DNA of 64,000 bases. Source: Nitrosopumilus sp. K4 (GTDB lineage Archaea > Thermoproteota > Nitrososphaeria > Nitrososphaerales > Nitrosopumilaceae). The stretch is taken from positions 1,330,330 through 1,394,329 of the forward strand of contig NZ_CP067007.1 in the NCBI RefSeq assembly GCF_018128925.1, given 5' to 3'. The notes beneath the pieces were generated by a model. It searched no databases and was not told the DNA's origin. It worked only from the letters and a program-made list of their open reading frames with translations. The stretch's first letter is position 1, and the number at the start of each line of letters is the position of its first letter. The translations under genes were made by a program, and so were the position numbers. Positions 34,774-44,349 of the stretch are shown here, piece by piece.

Positions 34774-35747
34774 TTTTCTTCATCACGTTTAATCTCCTCA
34801 AGCTCCAGAATCTGTCGTGGTTCATGAACAACTAATCCTTGAGCGATCTTCCTAAGTTTAGGGATTAATTTGTGGAATTCTTCTTTTCGTATTACGGTAT
34901 TTACGCCATACCAACCATCTTCACTTAGTGGGCTAATGGTAGGTTTTTTCAAAGATGGCATTTGAGATAGCAGTTTTTTGAGATTTTTTTCTTCAACGTT
35001 AAGATAAATGTGTAGATGTTTTCTTCCATGAACTGCACCACGCATTAGTGTAACAATATCAAAAATTTTTTCACGTTTCTTGGAATCCTTAAGTGATTTT
35101 TTATTTACAATAAGATGTGCAGTTGAAGTTAAAACTTCATCAACAATTTTTAATTTATTTTGTTTCAAAGTTGTTCCAGTTTCAGTTACATCCATAATTG
35201 CATCAACATCTTCTGGAGGTTTTGCTTCTGTTGCACCAAAAGATAAGTGAATTTGCACATTTTTGTTAGTACCCAATCTAACCCAAGGAGTTACAATGAG
35301 AGGTTCTTTATTTCCAAAATATTTTTTGTATGATTTGCATTGTTTAAGAAATCTTGCAGCAGTTGTTAGATATTCAGAAGAAATTCTCATTATTTTTTTC
35401 TTCTTTGCATAATCAGCGATCATCGAATCGAGATCCTTGTATTTGTAGTTATCAGGAAATGCAATTACAAGTCGAATTTTTCCATATTCTAAATCTAAAA
35501 TAGGTTCAACATCTGCTTTTGTTTCTCCCACCCAATCTTTACCAGTAATACCTACATCATAAAGTCCTTCAGAAACAAGAGTGGGAATTTCTTGAGGTCT
35601 AAGCATTTTAACAATAATTTTTGGATCATCAAGATAAACACGATAAGTTCGACTTTTTCTATTGACTTTTGTCCAAGATTTTTCTAGGAGTTTGAATGTA
35701 GCTTCTTCCAGACTACCTTTAGGAATTGCAAAGCGAACCTGAGACAT
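34770..35747 (-). CDS. hisG: ATP phosphoribosyltransferase, long form
   Basis: About 325 residues from ATG 35747 (MSQVRFAIPKGSLEE); an ATG at 35762 would add five residues. The PRPP site and the extra C-terminal ACT-like domain (about 235-320) mark the long HisG that works alone and is feedback-controlled by histidine. It is the first his gene, with a separation of tens of bases from hmgA. Confidence 0.92.
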   Translation of the reverse strand: MSQVRFAIPKGSLEEATFKLLEKSWTKVNRKSRTYRVYLDDPKIIVKMLRPQEIPTLVSEGLYDVGITGKDWVGETKADVEPILDLEYGKIRLVIAFPDNYKYKDLDSMIADYAKKKKIMRISSEYLTTAARFLKQCKSYKKYFGNKEPLIVTPWVRLGTNKNVQIHLSFGATEAKPPEDVDAIMDVTETGTTLKQNKLKIVDEVLTSTAHLIVNKKSLKDSKKREKIFDIVTLMRGAVHGRKHLHIYLNVEEKNLKKLLSQMPSLKKPTISPLSEDGWYGVNTVIRKEEFHKLIPKLRKIAQGLVVHEPRQILELEEIKRDEEN

Positions 35748-35783
35748 GTTGAGTTTTTTCATTTTAGCTATATAATTGGATGT

Positions 35784-37040
35784 TTAAATTTGTGTTAACA
35801 ATTCTTTTGCTTTATCAAGTGATATACTATTTTGTTCAATCATTTTTTTGACAATTTCATCTATTTGTTCAGGGGTGGCCCCAGCAGCAGCTGCTAGATT
35901 TCTAGCATGGAGTCGCATGTGACCTTTTTGAATTCCTTCAGTAGAAAGCGCTCTTATTGCACTATAGTTTTGAGCCAAACCAGTTGCAGTCATAACACAT
36001 GCAAGTTCTTGTGCAGATTGTGCACCGAGAATCTTTGTACACACTTTGGCAACAGGATGAACATTGGCAATACCACCTACAATTCCAACCGAAAGTGGAA
36101 TCTCCAACTCTCCAACCAAATTTCCATCATTGTCTTTACTCCATTTAGAAAGAGAGCGATATCTTCCAGATTTGGCAGCATATGCATTAGCTGCTGCCTC
36201 AATTGCTCTACTATCTTGACCTAACGCGTTTGCAACTGAAATTACTCCATTCATAATTCCTTTGTTATGAGTTACTGCTCTATACACATCATTGTCTGCA
36301 AATTCAAATGCCAAAATAATATTATCAACTACTTTTTCTCCTCCGACTTCCTGTTTATCAAATACAGCGGTAGCTTTTGCTATTCTTCTTGTAGAATAAT
36401 TTGATAAGATTCTAAGCAGTGCTTTACCTCCTGTAATTTTTTCAATTAGTGGAGATACTGCTTCACACATTGTATTTGTAACATTTGCGCCCATTGCATC
36501 GCCTACATTGATTAACAGTTCCACAATCAACATTTTCCCTGATGGTGTATCAATTTCTTTACAAGAAACTTCTTTTGCACCTTTTCCCATTTTTGATAAA
36601 GTATTACTTTTTGAATTTGCAAGTTTTAAAATTTCAGTTGAAGATTGTTGGATTTGTTGGATTGCATCCTGCTTGTTAACATCTAAAACTTGAATTTGTC
36701 CTATACTGTATGACTCATCAGCAGTTACTGTAAATCCCCCTTTTATTCGAGCAATTTTTGCACCTTTAGAGGCTGCGGCAATTACTGACGGTTCCTCTAT
36801 AACCATAGGTATGAGATAGTCCTTACCATTAATTTTGAAATTTGTTGCGATTCCTAAAGGTAGTGAGAAAGTACCAATTGCATTTTCCACCATTTTATCT
36901 GCCTTGCCAAATGAAATTCCACCATTTTCATTTTGTAAAATTTCTAGATCTGTCTTAGACAAATCTGCAAAATCACCAACTATGTTTAATCTATCTTCTC
37001 TTGATTTTTCAAAAAACTTAGAAATTGAAGAATCTTTCAT
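35784..37040 (-). CDS. hmgA: HMG-CoA reductase
   Basis: 418 residues. Conserved ENAIGTFSLPLGIA, GDAMGANVTNTM and DKQEVGGE are seen. It makes mevalonate, the entry to archaeal isoprenoid lipids. The DAMGAN motif and the late His (MRLHARN) are intact. It lies a single base downstream of the PQQ-type dehydrogenase and just upstream of hisG. Confidence 0.93.
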   Translation of the reverse strand: MKDSSISKFFEKSREDRLNIVGDFADLSKTDLEILQNENGGISFGKADKMVENAIGTFSLPLGIATNFKINGKDYLIPMVIEEPSVIAAASKGAKIARIKGGFTVTADESYSIGQIQVLDVNKQDAIQQIQQSSTEILKLANSKSNTLSKMGKGAKEVSCKEIDTPSGKMLIVELLINVGDAMGANVTNTMCEAVSPLIEKITGGKALLRILSNYSTRRIAKATAVFDKQEVGGEKVVDNIILAFEFADNDVYRAVTHNKGIMNGVISVANALGQDSRAIEAAANAYAAKSGRYRSLSKWSKDNDGNLVGELEIPLSVGIVGGIANVHPVAKVCTKILGAQSAQELACVMTATGLAQNYSAIRALSTEGIQKGHMRLHARNLAAAAGATPEQIDEIVKKMIEQNSISLDKAKELLTQI

Positions 37041-37041
37041 G

Positions 37042-38175
37042 TTATTTCATCACTCTTAGTAATTTATCATCCATATTATCTGGAAAACCTTTTCCATCAG
37101 TGTTTGAAGTAATTATATACAAACTTCCATCAGAACCCTCTTCAACATCACGAATTCTGCCTACTCCACTCAAAATAGTTTTCTGGGAATTCAGACCCTC
37201 TTCAAAGTCTAATTGGTATAGATTTGTGGCACGCAATGATGCCATTACAAATGGTGAATCCAGGTTAATTTTGTCTTTAGAGTAATATAATATTCCTGCA
37301 GGTTCAATACTAGGATCATAACACATAATTGCATTTTCAAATTCTGCGTGTCCTGAACACTGTTGTTCAGGCCATCCATAGTTTTTGCCTGCGATTATAA
37401 TATTGATTTCGTCATTTTTTTCAGGACCAATTTCAGCAAGATACATTTTTCCCGAGTCATCCCATGTCATTCCCTGAGGGTTTCTGTGTCCTAAAGTATA
37501 CACAGGCGAATCTGAAAAGGGGTTATCTTCCGGAATGCTTCCATCATAATTTAACCTTAAAATCTTTCCAGATAATGAATTTAAATTTTGAGGATCATGT
37601 GAAGAATCAGAAATAGTTCCTGTTCCAACGTATAATTTTTTGTCAGGTCCAAATTTTAGAAAACCACCATTAGTGAATTCAGAGCCAGGAATTTTGTCAA
37701 AAATTGTGGTTGCATCAACTAGTTTGTTATTAGATTCTTTAATTTGTAAAATCTTATTCCATAATTTTCCATTTTCTTCATAAGTAAGATAAACATAGAG
37801 AAGGTTATTTTCTGAAAATTCAGGATGTAATGTTATTCCTAATAGACCACCATCAAAAGGAAGAGCGGGTCTTAATGTTGCAAGTGGTTCTTCTAATAAT
37901 TTATTATCCTGAACAACACGGATCATTCCATATTTTTCCGTAACAAAAACTCTATTTTCAAAAACAGCTAATGAACGGGGAGAATCAAGATTTTCTGCAA
38001 GAATCATTACAGAATCATCTTCTGATTTGAAAGAAGAAGGTTCTGGTAATGGTAAAGGATCAGAGGGAGATGTTAAGACATATGCAGAAAATGCAAGTGC
38101 ACCAATGACTGCAACTATTCTAACTTTTTTATCCACAAGAAACGAATCTTTTGAAATCCTATTAATTACTTTCAA
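37042..38175 (-). CDS. Membrane-anchored PQQ-type sugar dehydrogenase
   Basis: 377 residues. One N-terminal transmembrane segment (VRIVAVIGALAFSAYVL) is followed by a glucose/sorbosone dehydrogenase b-propeller (LENLDSPRSLAVF, GLLGITLHPEF, LGHRNPQGMTW, EIGPEKNDEIN). The propeller family oxidises sugars with PQQ, but the real substrate and cofactor in this organism are unknown. It faces outside the cell. Its ATG is 44 bp from the divergent tRNA. Confidence 0.8.
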   Translation of the reverse strand: MKVINRISKDSFLVDKKVRIVAVIGALAFSAYVLTSPSDPLPLPEPSSFKSEDDSVMILAENLDSPRSLAVFENRVFVTEKYGMIRVVQDNKLLEEPLATLRPALPFDGGLLGITLHPEFSENNLLYVYLTYEENGKLWNKILQIKESNNKLVDATTIFDKIPGSEFTNGGFLKFGPDKKLYVGTGTISDSSHDPQNLNSLSGKILRLNYDGSIPEDNPFSDSPVYTLGHRNPQGMTWDDSGKMYLAEIGPEKNDEINIIIAGKNYGWPEQQCSGHAEFENAIMCYDPSIEPAGILYYSKDKINLDSPFVMASLRATNLYQLDFEEGLNSQKTILSGVGRIRDVEEGSDGSLYIITSNTDGKGFPDNMDDKLLRVMK

Positions 38176-38218
38176 GGTTAGATAAAGCGTATATACGGCT
38201 CGTGTTCATTTCTGAATC

Positions 38219-38307
38219 AGCGGGGTGGGGAAGCCAGACTATTTAGGGCTAGGTCATCCCGGCGGGCTCATAACCCGCAGTTCAGTAGTTCAAATCTACT
38301 CCCCGCT
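38219..38307 (+). tRNA. Initiator tRNA-Met (CAT) with a 15-nt insertion in the D-loop
   Basis: Acceptor stem AGCGGGG pairs with CCCCGCT, with A1:U72. Anticodon stem GCGGG/CCCGC holds three G:C pairs around CTCATAA, which is the initiator signature. The T arm is AGTAG-TTCAAAT-CTACT. The whole is 89 nt, 15 more than the 74 expected. The extra bases fall in the D-loop (38236-38250, ends uncertain by 2 nt). Removing them leaves a normal D arm. An intron at an unusual site is the likely reading. Confidence 0.88.
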
Positions 38308-38309
38308 AT

Positions 38310-39638
38310 TTAATTTCTATAAATACAAAACCATGAATCAGATGGATTGAATTTTGAATTTTTGTTTTTTATTCCAATTCTCTGCTCAGGTCTAGTAAGA
38401 TGTCTGTGGGCAGAGATTTTTGGAGTGTAAAGTCTTTGTTGAATTTTTCTAGGCTTTTGAAGAATAGTTTTTTTTGAGGCTTTTGAACCACATTTGACAC
38501 ATTGAAATCCTTGCTTCTTTCCTTTGGATTTCATCTTTTTCTTACATTTTTTACATAGTGGATTTGTTTCCTCAGTGATTTTTTTCAGGTTAATGACTTG
38601 AATGAATTCTATATTTAGTGTTCGAGGGAATTTTTTTGTGGCTTTTTTAATTCCTCCACCTATGTTTATTTTATCACCAACAATAAGATTCTGTGCTACA
38701 AATGTGATTCCTGTAGGTTTGTAAACTGCACAATGTACCGTATAAGATTTTGAGGTGATTGAAAAAAGAACATGTCCTCCTTTGATAATTTTAGGAGTGG
38801 TGGAAACAGTTCCCAAAATAGTGCCAGAGGAATATGGTGTTAGATCTTCTACATTTAGTTTATTTGATAAATGATCACCAGTTCCCTGATTAGATTTAAA
38901 GATCATATAACCATCTAATTTTTCTTTAGGTTTCAAAATTTTTGATGCTTGTAGTAATGAAGAAAGGTTTTCTCCACGGATTCCATAAAAAACAGGGTCG
39001 GGTCCATGAGGCGTAATCAAAACTCTCTCTTTTTTTGAATCAAAATTGTTGTAGGTATATGGAAAAGTCTTGTTTTGCATCTCTTCTACGTTTTTAGATG
39101 AAAGTTTTCTTTCTTTTCCAAATCTAGATTTTTTACGGTAGCTTAGTAGCTCTAATGTGTGATCATCAAATTTGTATCCAATAGCACCAATTGCTCCAAC
39201 CAATCCTTGTCCATTTCCATGATAAAAAAATTCCAAGTTATTCTTCTTGGCAAATTTTTTTGCATAATTTCTATTAACAAGTTTCCATAATGCTAACCTG
39301 CTAAAATCAGTAAAATTTTGAGGTATGGAATCATTTTCATAAAACACCAGACCTGGATTTGCACCATTTTTAATATCAGAATATTTCAATACAAGATTTT
39401 TAATTTTGGTTTTAATTTTAGAGACATTTTTTGTTCGAATTTTTATTGAAACAGCCCCATTTCCTCGTGTTTTCCAAGGAATGTTTGGGTTAAATCGAAC
39501 TAGTTGTGGAAAATCTAAAAATTCTGAATTTTCCTTTTTTAGCTCATCAACAATTTTGTACGCAAGGAAAGTAGTACACATTCCCTGTGGGGAATCAGTA
39601 TCATCAAAACCAATGGTCAAAACTTGTTTTGAATCCAT
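38310..39638 (-). CDS. tiaS: tRNA-Ile2 agmatinylcytidine synthetase TiaS
   Basis: 442 residues. The opening GFDDTDSPQGMCTTFLA is diagnostic of TiaS, and a C-terminal zinc ribbon (CKKCKKKM then CVKC) is present. TiaS attaches agmatine to C34 of the Ile tRNA with anticodon CAU so that it reads AUA. It converges on the tRNA gene with a 2-bp gap and diverges from dph2. Confidence 0.93.
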   Translation of the reverse strand: MDSKQVLTIGFDDTDSPQGMCTTFLAYKIVDELKKENSEFLDFPQLVRFNPNIPWKTRGNGAVSIKIRTKNVSKIKTKIKNLVLKYSDIKNGANPGLVFYENDSIPQNFTDFSRLALWKLVNRNYAKKFAKKNNLEFFYHGNGQGLVGAIGAIGYKFDDHTLELLSYRKKSRFGKERKLSSKNVEEMQNKTFPYTYNNFDSKKERVLITPHGPDPVFYGIRGENLSSLLQASKILKPKEKLDGYMIFKSNQGTGDHLSNKLNVEDLTPYSSGTILGTVSTTPKIIKGGHVLFSITSKSYTVHCAVYKPTGITFVAQNLIVGDKINIGGGIKKATKKFPRTLNIEFIQVINLKKITEETNPLCKKCKKKMKSKGKKQGFQCVKCGSKASKKTILQKPRKIQQRLYTPKISAHRHLTRPEQRIGIKNKNSKFNPSDSWFCIYRN

Positions 39639-39721
39639 GACTAATTTTAGGAACTTGAGACATTTTTAGTTGTTGAAAATCACAGTTGGTTTAAATTAAA
39701 AGCAAATGATCCTTAGCTAAA

Positions 39722-40717
39722 TTGATAGTGGTAGATGAGGAGCGTATTTTCAAAGAAATTGAATCTAAAAAACCCGTATCAGTCTCATTAAATGGACCAG
39801 ATGGGATTTTACCTCAAGTTCAAGACACAGCAACTAAAATCACTGAAAAATTTGGCATTCCAGCATATGTTTTAGCAGATACTACATGGGGAACATGTGA
39901 TTTGAATTCAAATGGTTCAAAGGTTCTAGGGGCAGATATTCAGTTTAACATAGGACATACAATCAATACAGAATCATTTGAGGGAAATGTAATTTTGATT
40001 GATGCGTATGATGATGTTGAATTTGATAGGGTTGCTACCAAATGTATTGAAATTCTAAAAGGCAAAAAAATTTCCCTAGTAACAGACAGTCAACATCTTC
40101 ACCAAGTTGATAAAGTAAACGAAATTTTAGCTAAAGGAGGAATTGATGTAAAAATTGGCAAAGGCAAAGGACAGTTAAACGATGGTCAAGTATTCGGTTG
40201 TGAATTTTATCCAGCTACAGAACTAAAAGATAAGGTTGATGCATACGTCTTTTTGGGGCAAAGTAATTTTCATGCATCAGGAATTGCATTATCAACAAAC
40301 AAACCAACTTATGTTTTAGATCCATATTTTAATGAAGTAAGAGAAATTACTGATTTTGCTCAAAAATTAAAAAGAAAGGCCACACTAGCAATTTACAAAG
40401 CAGCTGAAGCAGAGTCTTTTGGAGTGATTGTTGGATTAAAAGAAGGTCAGCTTTCCAAGGTTTTTGCTTTAAAATTTAAAAAAGAATTAGAAAAAGAAGG
40501 GAAAAAAGTTCAACTGTTTGCATTAACAGACATTACAAATGAAAGATTAAGAAATCTAAAGGGAATTGATGCATTTATTCAAGTAGCATGCCCACGAATT
40601 TCTACAGATAATCAATTTGACAAACCTGTTTTGTCAACACCTCAAGCAAACGCTCTTTTGAAAATCTTGAGAAAGGAGAGTATTGAAGGATATCTCGAAA
40701 TACCTCACTGGTTATAG
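39722..40717 (+). CDS. dph2: Diphthamide synthesis radical enzyme Dph2
   Basis: 331 residues from a TTG start. Three single Cys in TTWGTCD, FGCEFYP and VACPRIS are the widely spaced ligands of the Dph2 4Fe-4S cluster. It transfers the 3-amino-3-carboxypropyl group of SAM to a histidine of elongation factor 2. Its stop overlaps the converging TPR gene by 6 bp. Confidence 0.92.
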   Translation: MIVVDEERIFKEIESKKPVSVSLNGPDGILPQVQDTATKITEKFGIPAYVLADTTWGTCDLNSNGSKVLGADIQFNIGHTINTESFEGNVILIDAYDDVEFDRVATKCIEILKGKKISLVTDSQHLHQVDKVNEILAKGGIDVKIGKGKGQLNDGQVFGCEFYPATELKDKVDAYVFLGQSNFHASGIALSTNKPTYVLDPYFNEVREITDFAQKLKRKATLAIYKAAEAESFGVIVGLKEGQLSKVFALKFKKELEKEGKKVQLFALTDITNERLRNLKGIDAFIQVACPRISTDNQFDKPVLSTPQANALLKILRKESIEGYLEIPHWL

Positions 40718-41311
40718 AATTAATTTTTGAAAGGTAGGGTTGTGGTGTAGTTTTTCAAATAATTTGGTTTTTTTTGCTTTTATTTTGAATTGATTTCCTT
40801 GATAAATTGCTTTTTGTAATGTTTTTAATCCTTCATCAATCATAGATAACATTACAAGACTACATGATTTATCAAATAAGACATCACCGTTATTTGGATA
40901 ATCTAAAAGTATTTTATCACAACATACAATAGATTCTTCAAATTTTTTCAAGGAAAACAAAATTCTCTCTTTATGATATAATGCAATGTTGTATTTTGGG
41001 TTATTCTCTAGAATTTTATTACATAATGACAATGCATCATCAAAAATTCCTTGTTTTCTCAATGATGAAATTTTGTTAACTAAGACAGATAGATCATTAG
41101 GTTCAATTTTTAGTGCATCATCATAGCACTTTATAGCACCATCATAGTCTTTGAGATTACTTAGAGCATATCCTTTGTTGTTTAAAGAACTCAGATGTGT
41201 TGGGTGTTCATCGAGAATTTTATCATAGTACGATATTGCATCTTGAAGTTTTCCTTTTAGGAACAATCTATTTGCTTCATCAAGAATGGAATCGGTTTTT
41301 GGATCTGCCAA
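40712..41311 (-). CDS. Tetratricopeptide repeat protein
   Basis: 199 residues with several TPR-like units: GKLQDAISYYDKILDEHP, YDGAIKCYDDALKIEPN, FDDALSLCNKILENNP and a fourth EESIVCCDKILLDYPN. TPRs form a helical scaffold for protein binding. It has no catalytic domain. Possibly cotranscribed with the upstream alcohol dehydrogenase (start 42391, stop 41321, 9-bp gap). Confidence 0.8.
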   Translation of the reverse strand: MADPKTDSILDEANRLFLKGKLQDAISYYDKILDEHPTHLSSLNNKGYALSNLKDYDGAIKCYDDALKIEPNDLSVLVNKISSLRKQGIFDDALSLCNKILENNPKYNIALYHKERILFSLKKFEESIVCCDKILLDYPNNGDVLFDKSCSLVMLSMIDEGLKTLQKAIYQGNQFKIKAKKTKLFEKLHHNPTFQKLIL

Positions 41312-41320
41312 AAAATCACT

Positions 41321-42391
41321 TCATGGTTTCATTATGATCTTTCCAAAAAGTCCTTTTCCTTTCAACATTTTTGTGTGAGCTTCTGCTGCATTTTCTAAAG
41401 TATATACTGAGTCAATAATGGATTTTATTTTTCCTTGAGACATCCAGTATAATCCCTGTTCCAGTTCTGCTCTTGTCCCTTGCGTTGAGCCTAGAACATT
41501 AATTCCTTTGAAGAAAATATGTCGCAAATCAGTTTTTGCGTCATATCCGGTGGTAGCTCCAGTAGTAACAATTGTTGCACCGTATTTCAGTAAAGTGAGT
41601 TCTTTGTTCCAATGAGTACCGCCAATATGCTCAAAAATAACATCCACTCCAGGAATATCGCCATATGGCTTGGGAATGTTTTTTGCAATGTTTCTTACTT
41701 CCTTATACCAGTCTTCTTTTCTGTGATCAACTGCATAGTCTGCACCCAATTCAATTAATTTATCTAGTTTATCAGGACTTGCAGTAGCAATAACTGTACA
41801 ACCGTAAAGTTTTGCAATTTGAATACCATAATTCCCAACACCGGAACCTCCTCCCATTATCAATACAAGTTGTCCAGGTTGAATCTTTGCTCTACCAACT
41901 AGCATATGCCATGATGTCAACAGTGTCATAGATGCAGCTGCAGCATCATCATATGAAACACTGTCTGGAATTTTTACAACATTTACTTCAGGCAAATGAG
42001 TTACTTCACAATACCCTCCCCATAAGGGTCCAGTTTCAAATCCCCAGATTTTTCTACTGCGACAATCGTATTCTCTTCCATCAGTACATGCTTTACAAAC
42101 TCTGCAAGACATGTTTCCATGTGAGACAACTCTATCACCAATTTTGATATTTTTTACATCGTCTCCAATTGCGATTACTTCTCCAGCTGCATCTGTTCCA
42201 GAGATATGAGGCAAAGGAATTGCCAATGGTTTTCCCCTCATTCCCCAAATATCATCATAGTTTAAAGCAGCTGCCTTTACTTTGAAAACAACCTCATCAG
42301 GTTTTGGTTTTGGTTCTGGAATGTCTTTAATTTTTAGAATTTTAGCAAAATCATCATCTGTAGTATATTGATCATACACTAGGGCTCGCAT
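41321..42391 (-). CDS. Zinc-type alcohol dehydrogenase-like oxidoreductase
   Basis: About 356 residues from ATG 42391 (MRALVYDQYTTD). MDR-family features: PHISGTDAAGEVIAIG, a structural zinc Cys set CRVCKACTDGREYDC, and the NAD(P) loop GGGSGVGNYGIQ. The substrate is unknown; crotonyl-CoA reductase-like and other branches are possible. A start at 42403 is less likely as it is a TTG. Confidence 0.85.
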   Translation of the reverse strand: MRALVYDQYTTDDDFAKILKIKDIPEPKPKPDEVVFKVKAAALNYDDIWGMRGKPLAIPLPHISGTDAAGEVIAIGDDVKNIKIGDRVVSHGNMSCRVCKACTDGREYDCRSRKIWGFETGPLWGGYCEVTHLPEVNVVKIPDSVSYDDAAAASMTLLTSWHMLVGRAKIQPGQLVLIMGGGSGVGNYGIQIAKLYGCTVIATASPDKLDKLIELGADYAVDHRKEDWYKEVRNIAKNIPKPYGDIPGVDVIFEHIGGTHWNKELTLLKYGATIVTTGATTGYDAKTDLRHIFFKGINVLGSTQGTRAELEQGLYWMSQGKIKSIIDSVYTLENAAEAHTKMLKGKGLFGKIIMKP

Positions 42392-42476
42392 GATTTTTTT
42401 CAATTATTTCTGGATATATGATTTACCTGCTTAGATTACCACAAACAATTATAATCATAACGGCAAAATCCACATC

Positions 42477-43028
42477 ATGTCAGAGTCAACCATTTTTCCA
42501 GGTGATAAAATAGCATCTATTGAAGAATATGAGGCAGGCTACAATACATTTGATGATGGGGATATGGTCAGAGCTGCCACAGTAGGAGAAAAAGACATCG
42601 ATAAACAAACCAGGGTTGCAAACATTAAACATCCTAAAACACTTTCAATTCCAAAAACAGGAGATACAGTGATTGGTACAGTAGCAGCAGTGATGTCGTC
42701 TATGATTGCAGTTTCAATTGATTATATTAATGGAAAACCAACCACATCAAAAGTTGAATGTGTATGTGGTACAAGAAACATAAGAAAAAAGAACATTGCA
42801 TTAGTAAACGATATTGTTACTTTGAAAATAGTAAATCATCTTAATGGAACAATTCATGCTACAATAGATGAACCACAGTTGGGAGTACTTTTCACAAAAT
42901 GTAGAAAATGTGGAGGAAAAGTAGTTCCAATGCGTGATGCAATCAAATGTACCGAATGCTCATGGATTGATGAAAGAAAACTTTCAACAAATTTTGGCAA
43001 TGGTGATTTCGTAAAACTTAGAGAATAA
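42477..43028 (+). CDS. csl4: Exosome RNA-binding subunit Csl4
   Basis: 183 residues. An N-terminal b-domain (FPGDKIASIEEYEAG), an S1 domain (GDTVIGTVAAVMSSMIAVSI) and a C-terminal zinc ribbon (CRKCGGK, CTECSW) in the order of archaeal Csl4. It caps the exosome and helps recruit RNA. Followed by pheA with a 3-bp gap. Confidence 0.92.
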   Translation: MSESTIFPGDKIASIEEYEAGYNTFDDGDMVRAATVGEKDIDKQTRVANIKHPKTLSIPKTGDTVIGTVAAVMSSMIAVSIDYINGKPTTSKVECVCGTRNIRKKNIALVNDIVTLKIVNHLNGTIHATIDEPQLGVLFTKCRKCGGKVVPMRDAIKCTECSWIDERKLSTNFGNGDFVKLRE

Positions 43029-43031
43029 AAA

Positions 43032-43847
43032 ATGAAACGTGTTTCGTTCCAAGGTGAACGAGGGGCATATAGTGAAGCAGCAGCAAAATCATTTTTTGAT
43101 GAAGAAATAGAAACTGTTCCTCTTGCAACTTTTGCAGAAGTACTTGAAAGTACAAAAAATAATAAAACAGATTTTTCAATTTTACCAGTAGAAAATTCTA
43201 TTGAAGGTAGTGTTGGTGAAAGTTATGATTTACTTTTTTCAACAGAACTAAATGTGGTTGGTGAGTATTACCACAGAATTGAACATTGTCTAATTGGAAA
43301 TGGAAAATTAGAAGAAATTGATACAGTATATTCTCATCCACAAGCACTTGGACAGTGTAGAAATTTTATTGAAGGGCACAAAATGAAGACAGTTCCAACA
43401 TATGATACTGCAGGAAGTGTAAAAATTATCAAAGATATTGGAACAAATAATATAGCTTGTATTGCAAGCAAAATGGCCTCAGATCTTTACAATATGCCCA
43501 TAATTTCAGATAGAATCGCCAATAATCTAAATAATTATACTAGATTTTTAATTCTATCAAAGCAACAAAAAAAAGAAACAGGAAGAGACAAAACATCAAT
43601 CATATTTTCAATAAAGCATGAACCAGGATCTCTTTTTAGAATAATTGAAAGCATTCACAGCCATAACGTTAACTTGACAAAAATAGAATCAAGACCAAAT
43701 AAAACAAACGCATGGGAATACAATTTCTATGTAGATTTTGAGGGACATGTAGATAACTCGATTATTTCAGAAATGATTGAGAAAATTAAAAAAAACACAT
43801 TATTTTTGAAAATTCTTGGTTCCTATCCAGCGGCTAGACTAGACTAG
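43032..43847 (+). CDS. pheA: Prephenate dehydratase
   Basis: 271 residues. FQGERGAYSEAAAKSFF opens the PDT domain. The catalytic threonine block (YDTAGSVKII and NYTRFLIL) is intact. A C-terminal ACT domain (EPGSLFRIIESIHSHNVNLT, about 190-265) gives phenylalanine feedback. The next, converging gene overlaps its stop by 4 nt. Confidence 0.93.
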   Translation: MKRVSFQGERGAYSEAAAKSFFDEEIETVPLATFAEVLESTKNNKTDFSILPVENSIEGSVGESYDLLFSTELNVVGEYYHRIEHCLIGNGKLEEIDTVYSHPQALGQCRNFIEGHKMKTVPTYDTAGSVKIIKDIGTNNIACIASKMASDLYNMPIISDRIANNLNNYTRFLILSKQQKKETGRDKTSIIFSIKHEPGSLFRIIESIHSHNVNLTKIESRPNKTNAWEYNFYVDFEGHVDNSIISEMIEKIKKNTLFLKILGSYPAARLD

Positions 43848-44314
43848 AATCCTTTTGGTTTTCTAAGAGTGAATCCCATGCTAAAACCAATAATAACCAT
43901 ACCTGCTGTAATCACCACCAAGTGATATGTGAACAGAATTGGGTCAACAGTCACATTCAAGGTTGCAACAATATGCAGGTTGCTAGAGCCAGTGTTTTGC
44001 ACTTTAATCATAGTTACGCCATCTTCTAAATGAACCCAATCAAGCGTAACTTGTTTGGCATGAGAGGTGTTAGGAGGGATTTGTAATCCATCACCAGGGC
44101 TAGATAGTGTAAGATCAAATTTGTCTCCCGTAATAGTCATAGATTGGGTTGCACCACTGTTGGCTCTAATCTGATAAGATGTAGACTCTCCGACTCCAAA
44201 AGTTTCATCAACTTGAACTGTTTGTAATCCAATATCAGAAATTAACGAGTAAATACCAATTCCAATAATTGCGCTACCTACAACTAGCCCAATTATTGTT
44301 CTCTTTGATAACAT
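43844..44314 (-). CDS. Small membrane protein with external b-domain
   Basis: 156 residues. A transmembrane segment at each end (IIGLVVGSAIIGIGIYSLI, then HLVVITAGMVIIGFSMGF) brackets a b-rich extracellular domain. No catalytic motif. Sort of domain typical of small archaeal surface proteins. Confidence 0.5.
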   Translation of the reverse strand: MLSKRTIIGLVVGSAIIGIGIYSLISDIGLQTVQVDETFGVGESTSYQIRANSGATQSMTITGDKFDLTLSSPGDGLQIPPNTSHAKQVTLDWVHLEDGVTMIKVQNTGSSNLHIVATLNVTVDPILFTYHLVVITAGMVIIGFSMGFTLRKPKGF

Positions 44315-44349
44315 GACTTTTAGAATTTAGATACTGCTTAAAAAATTAC

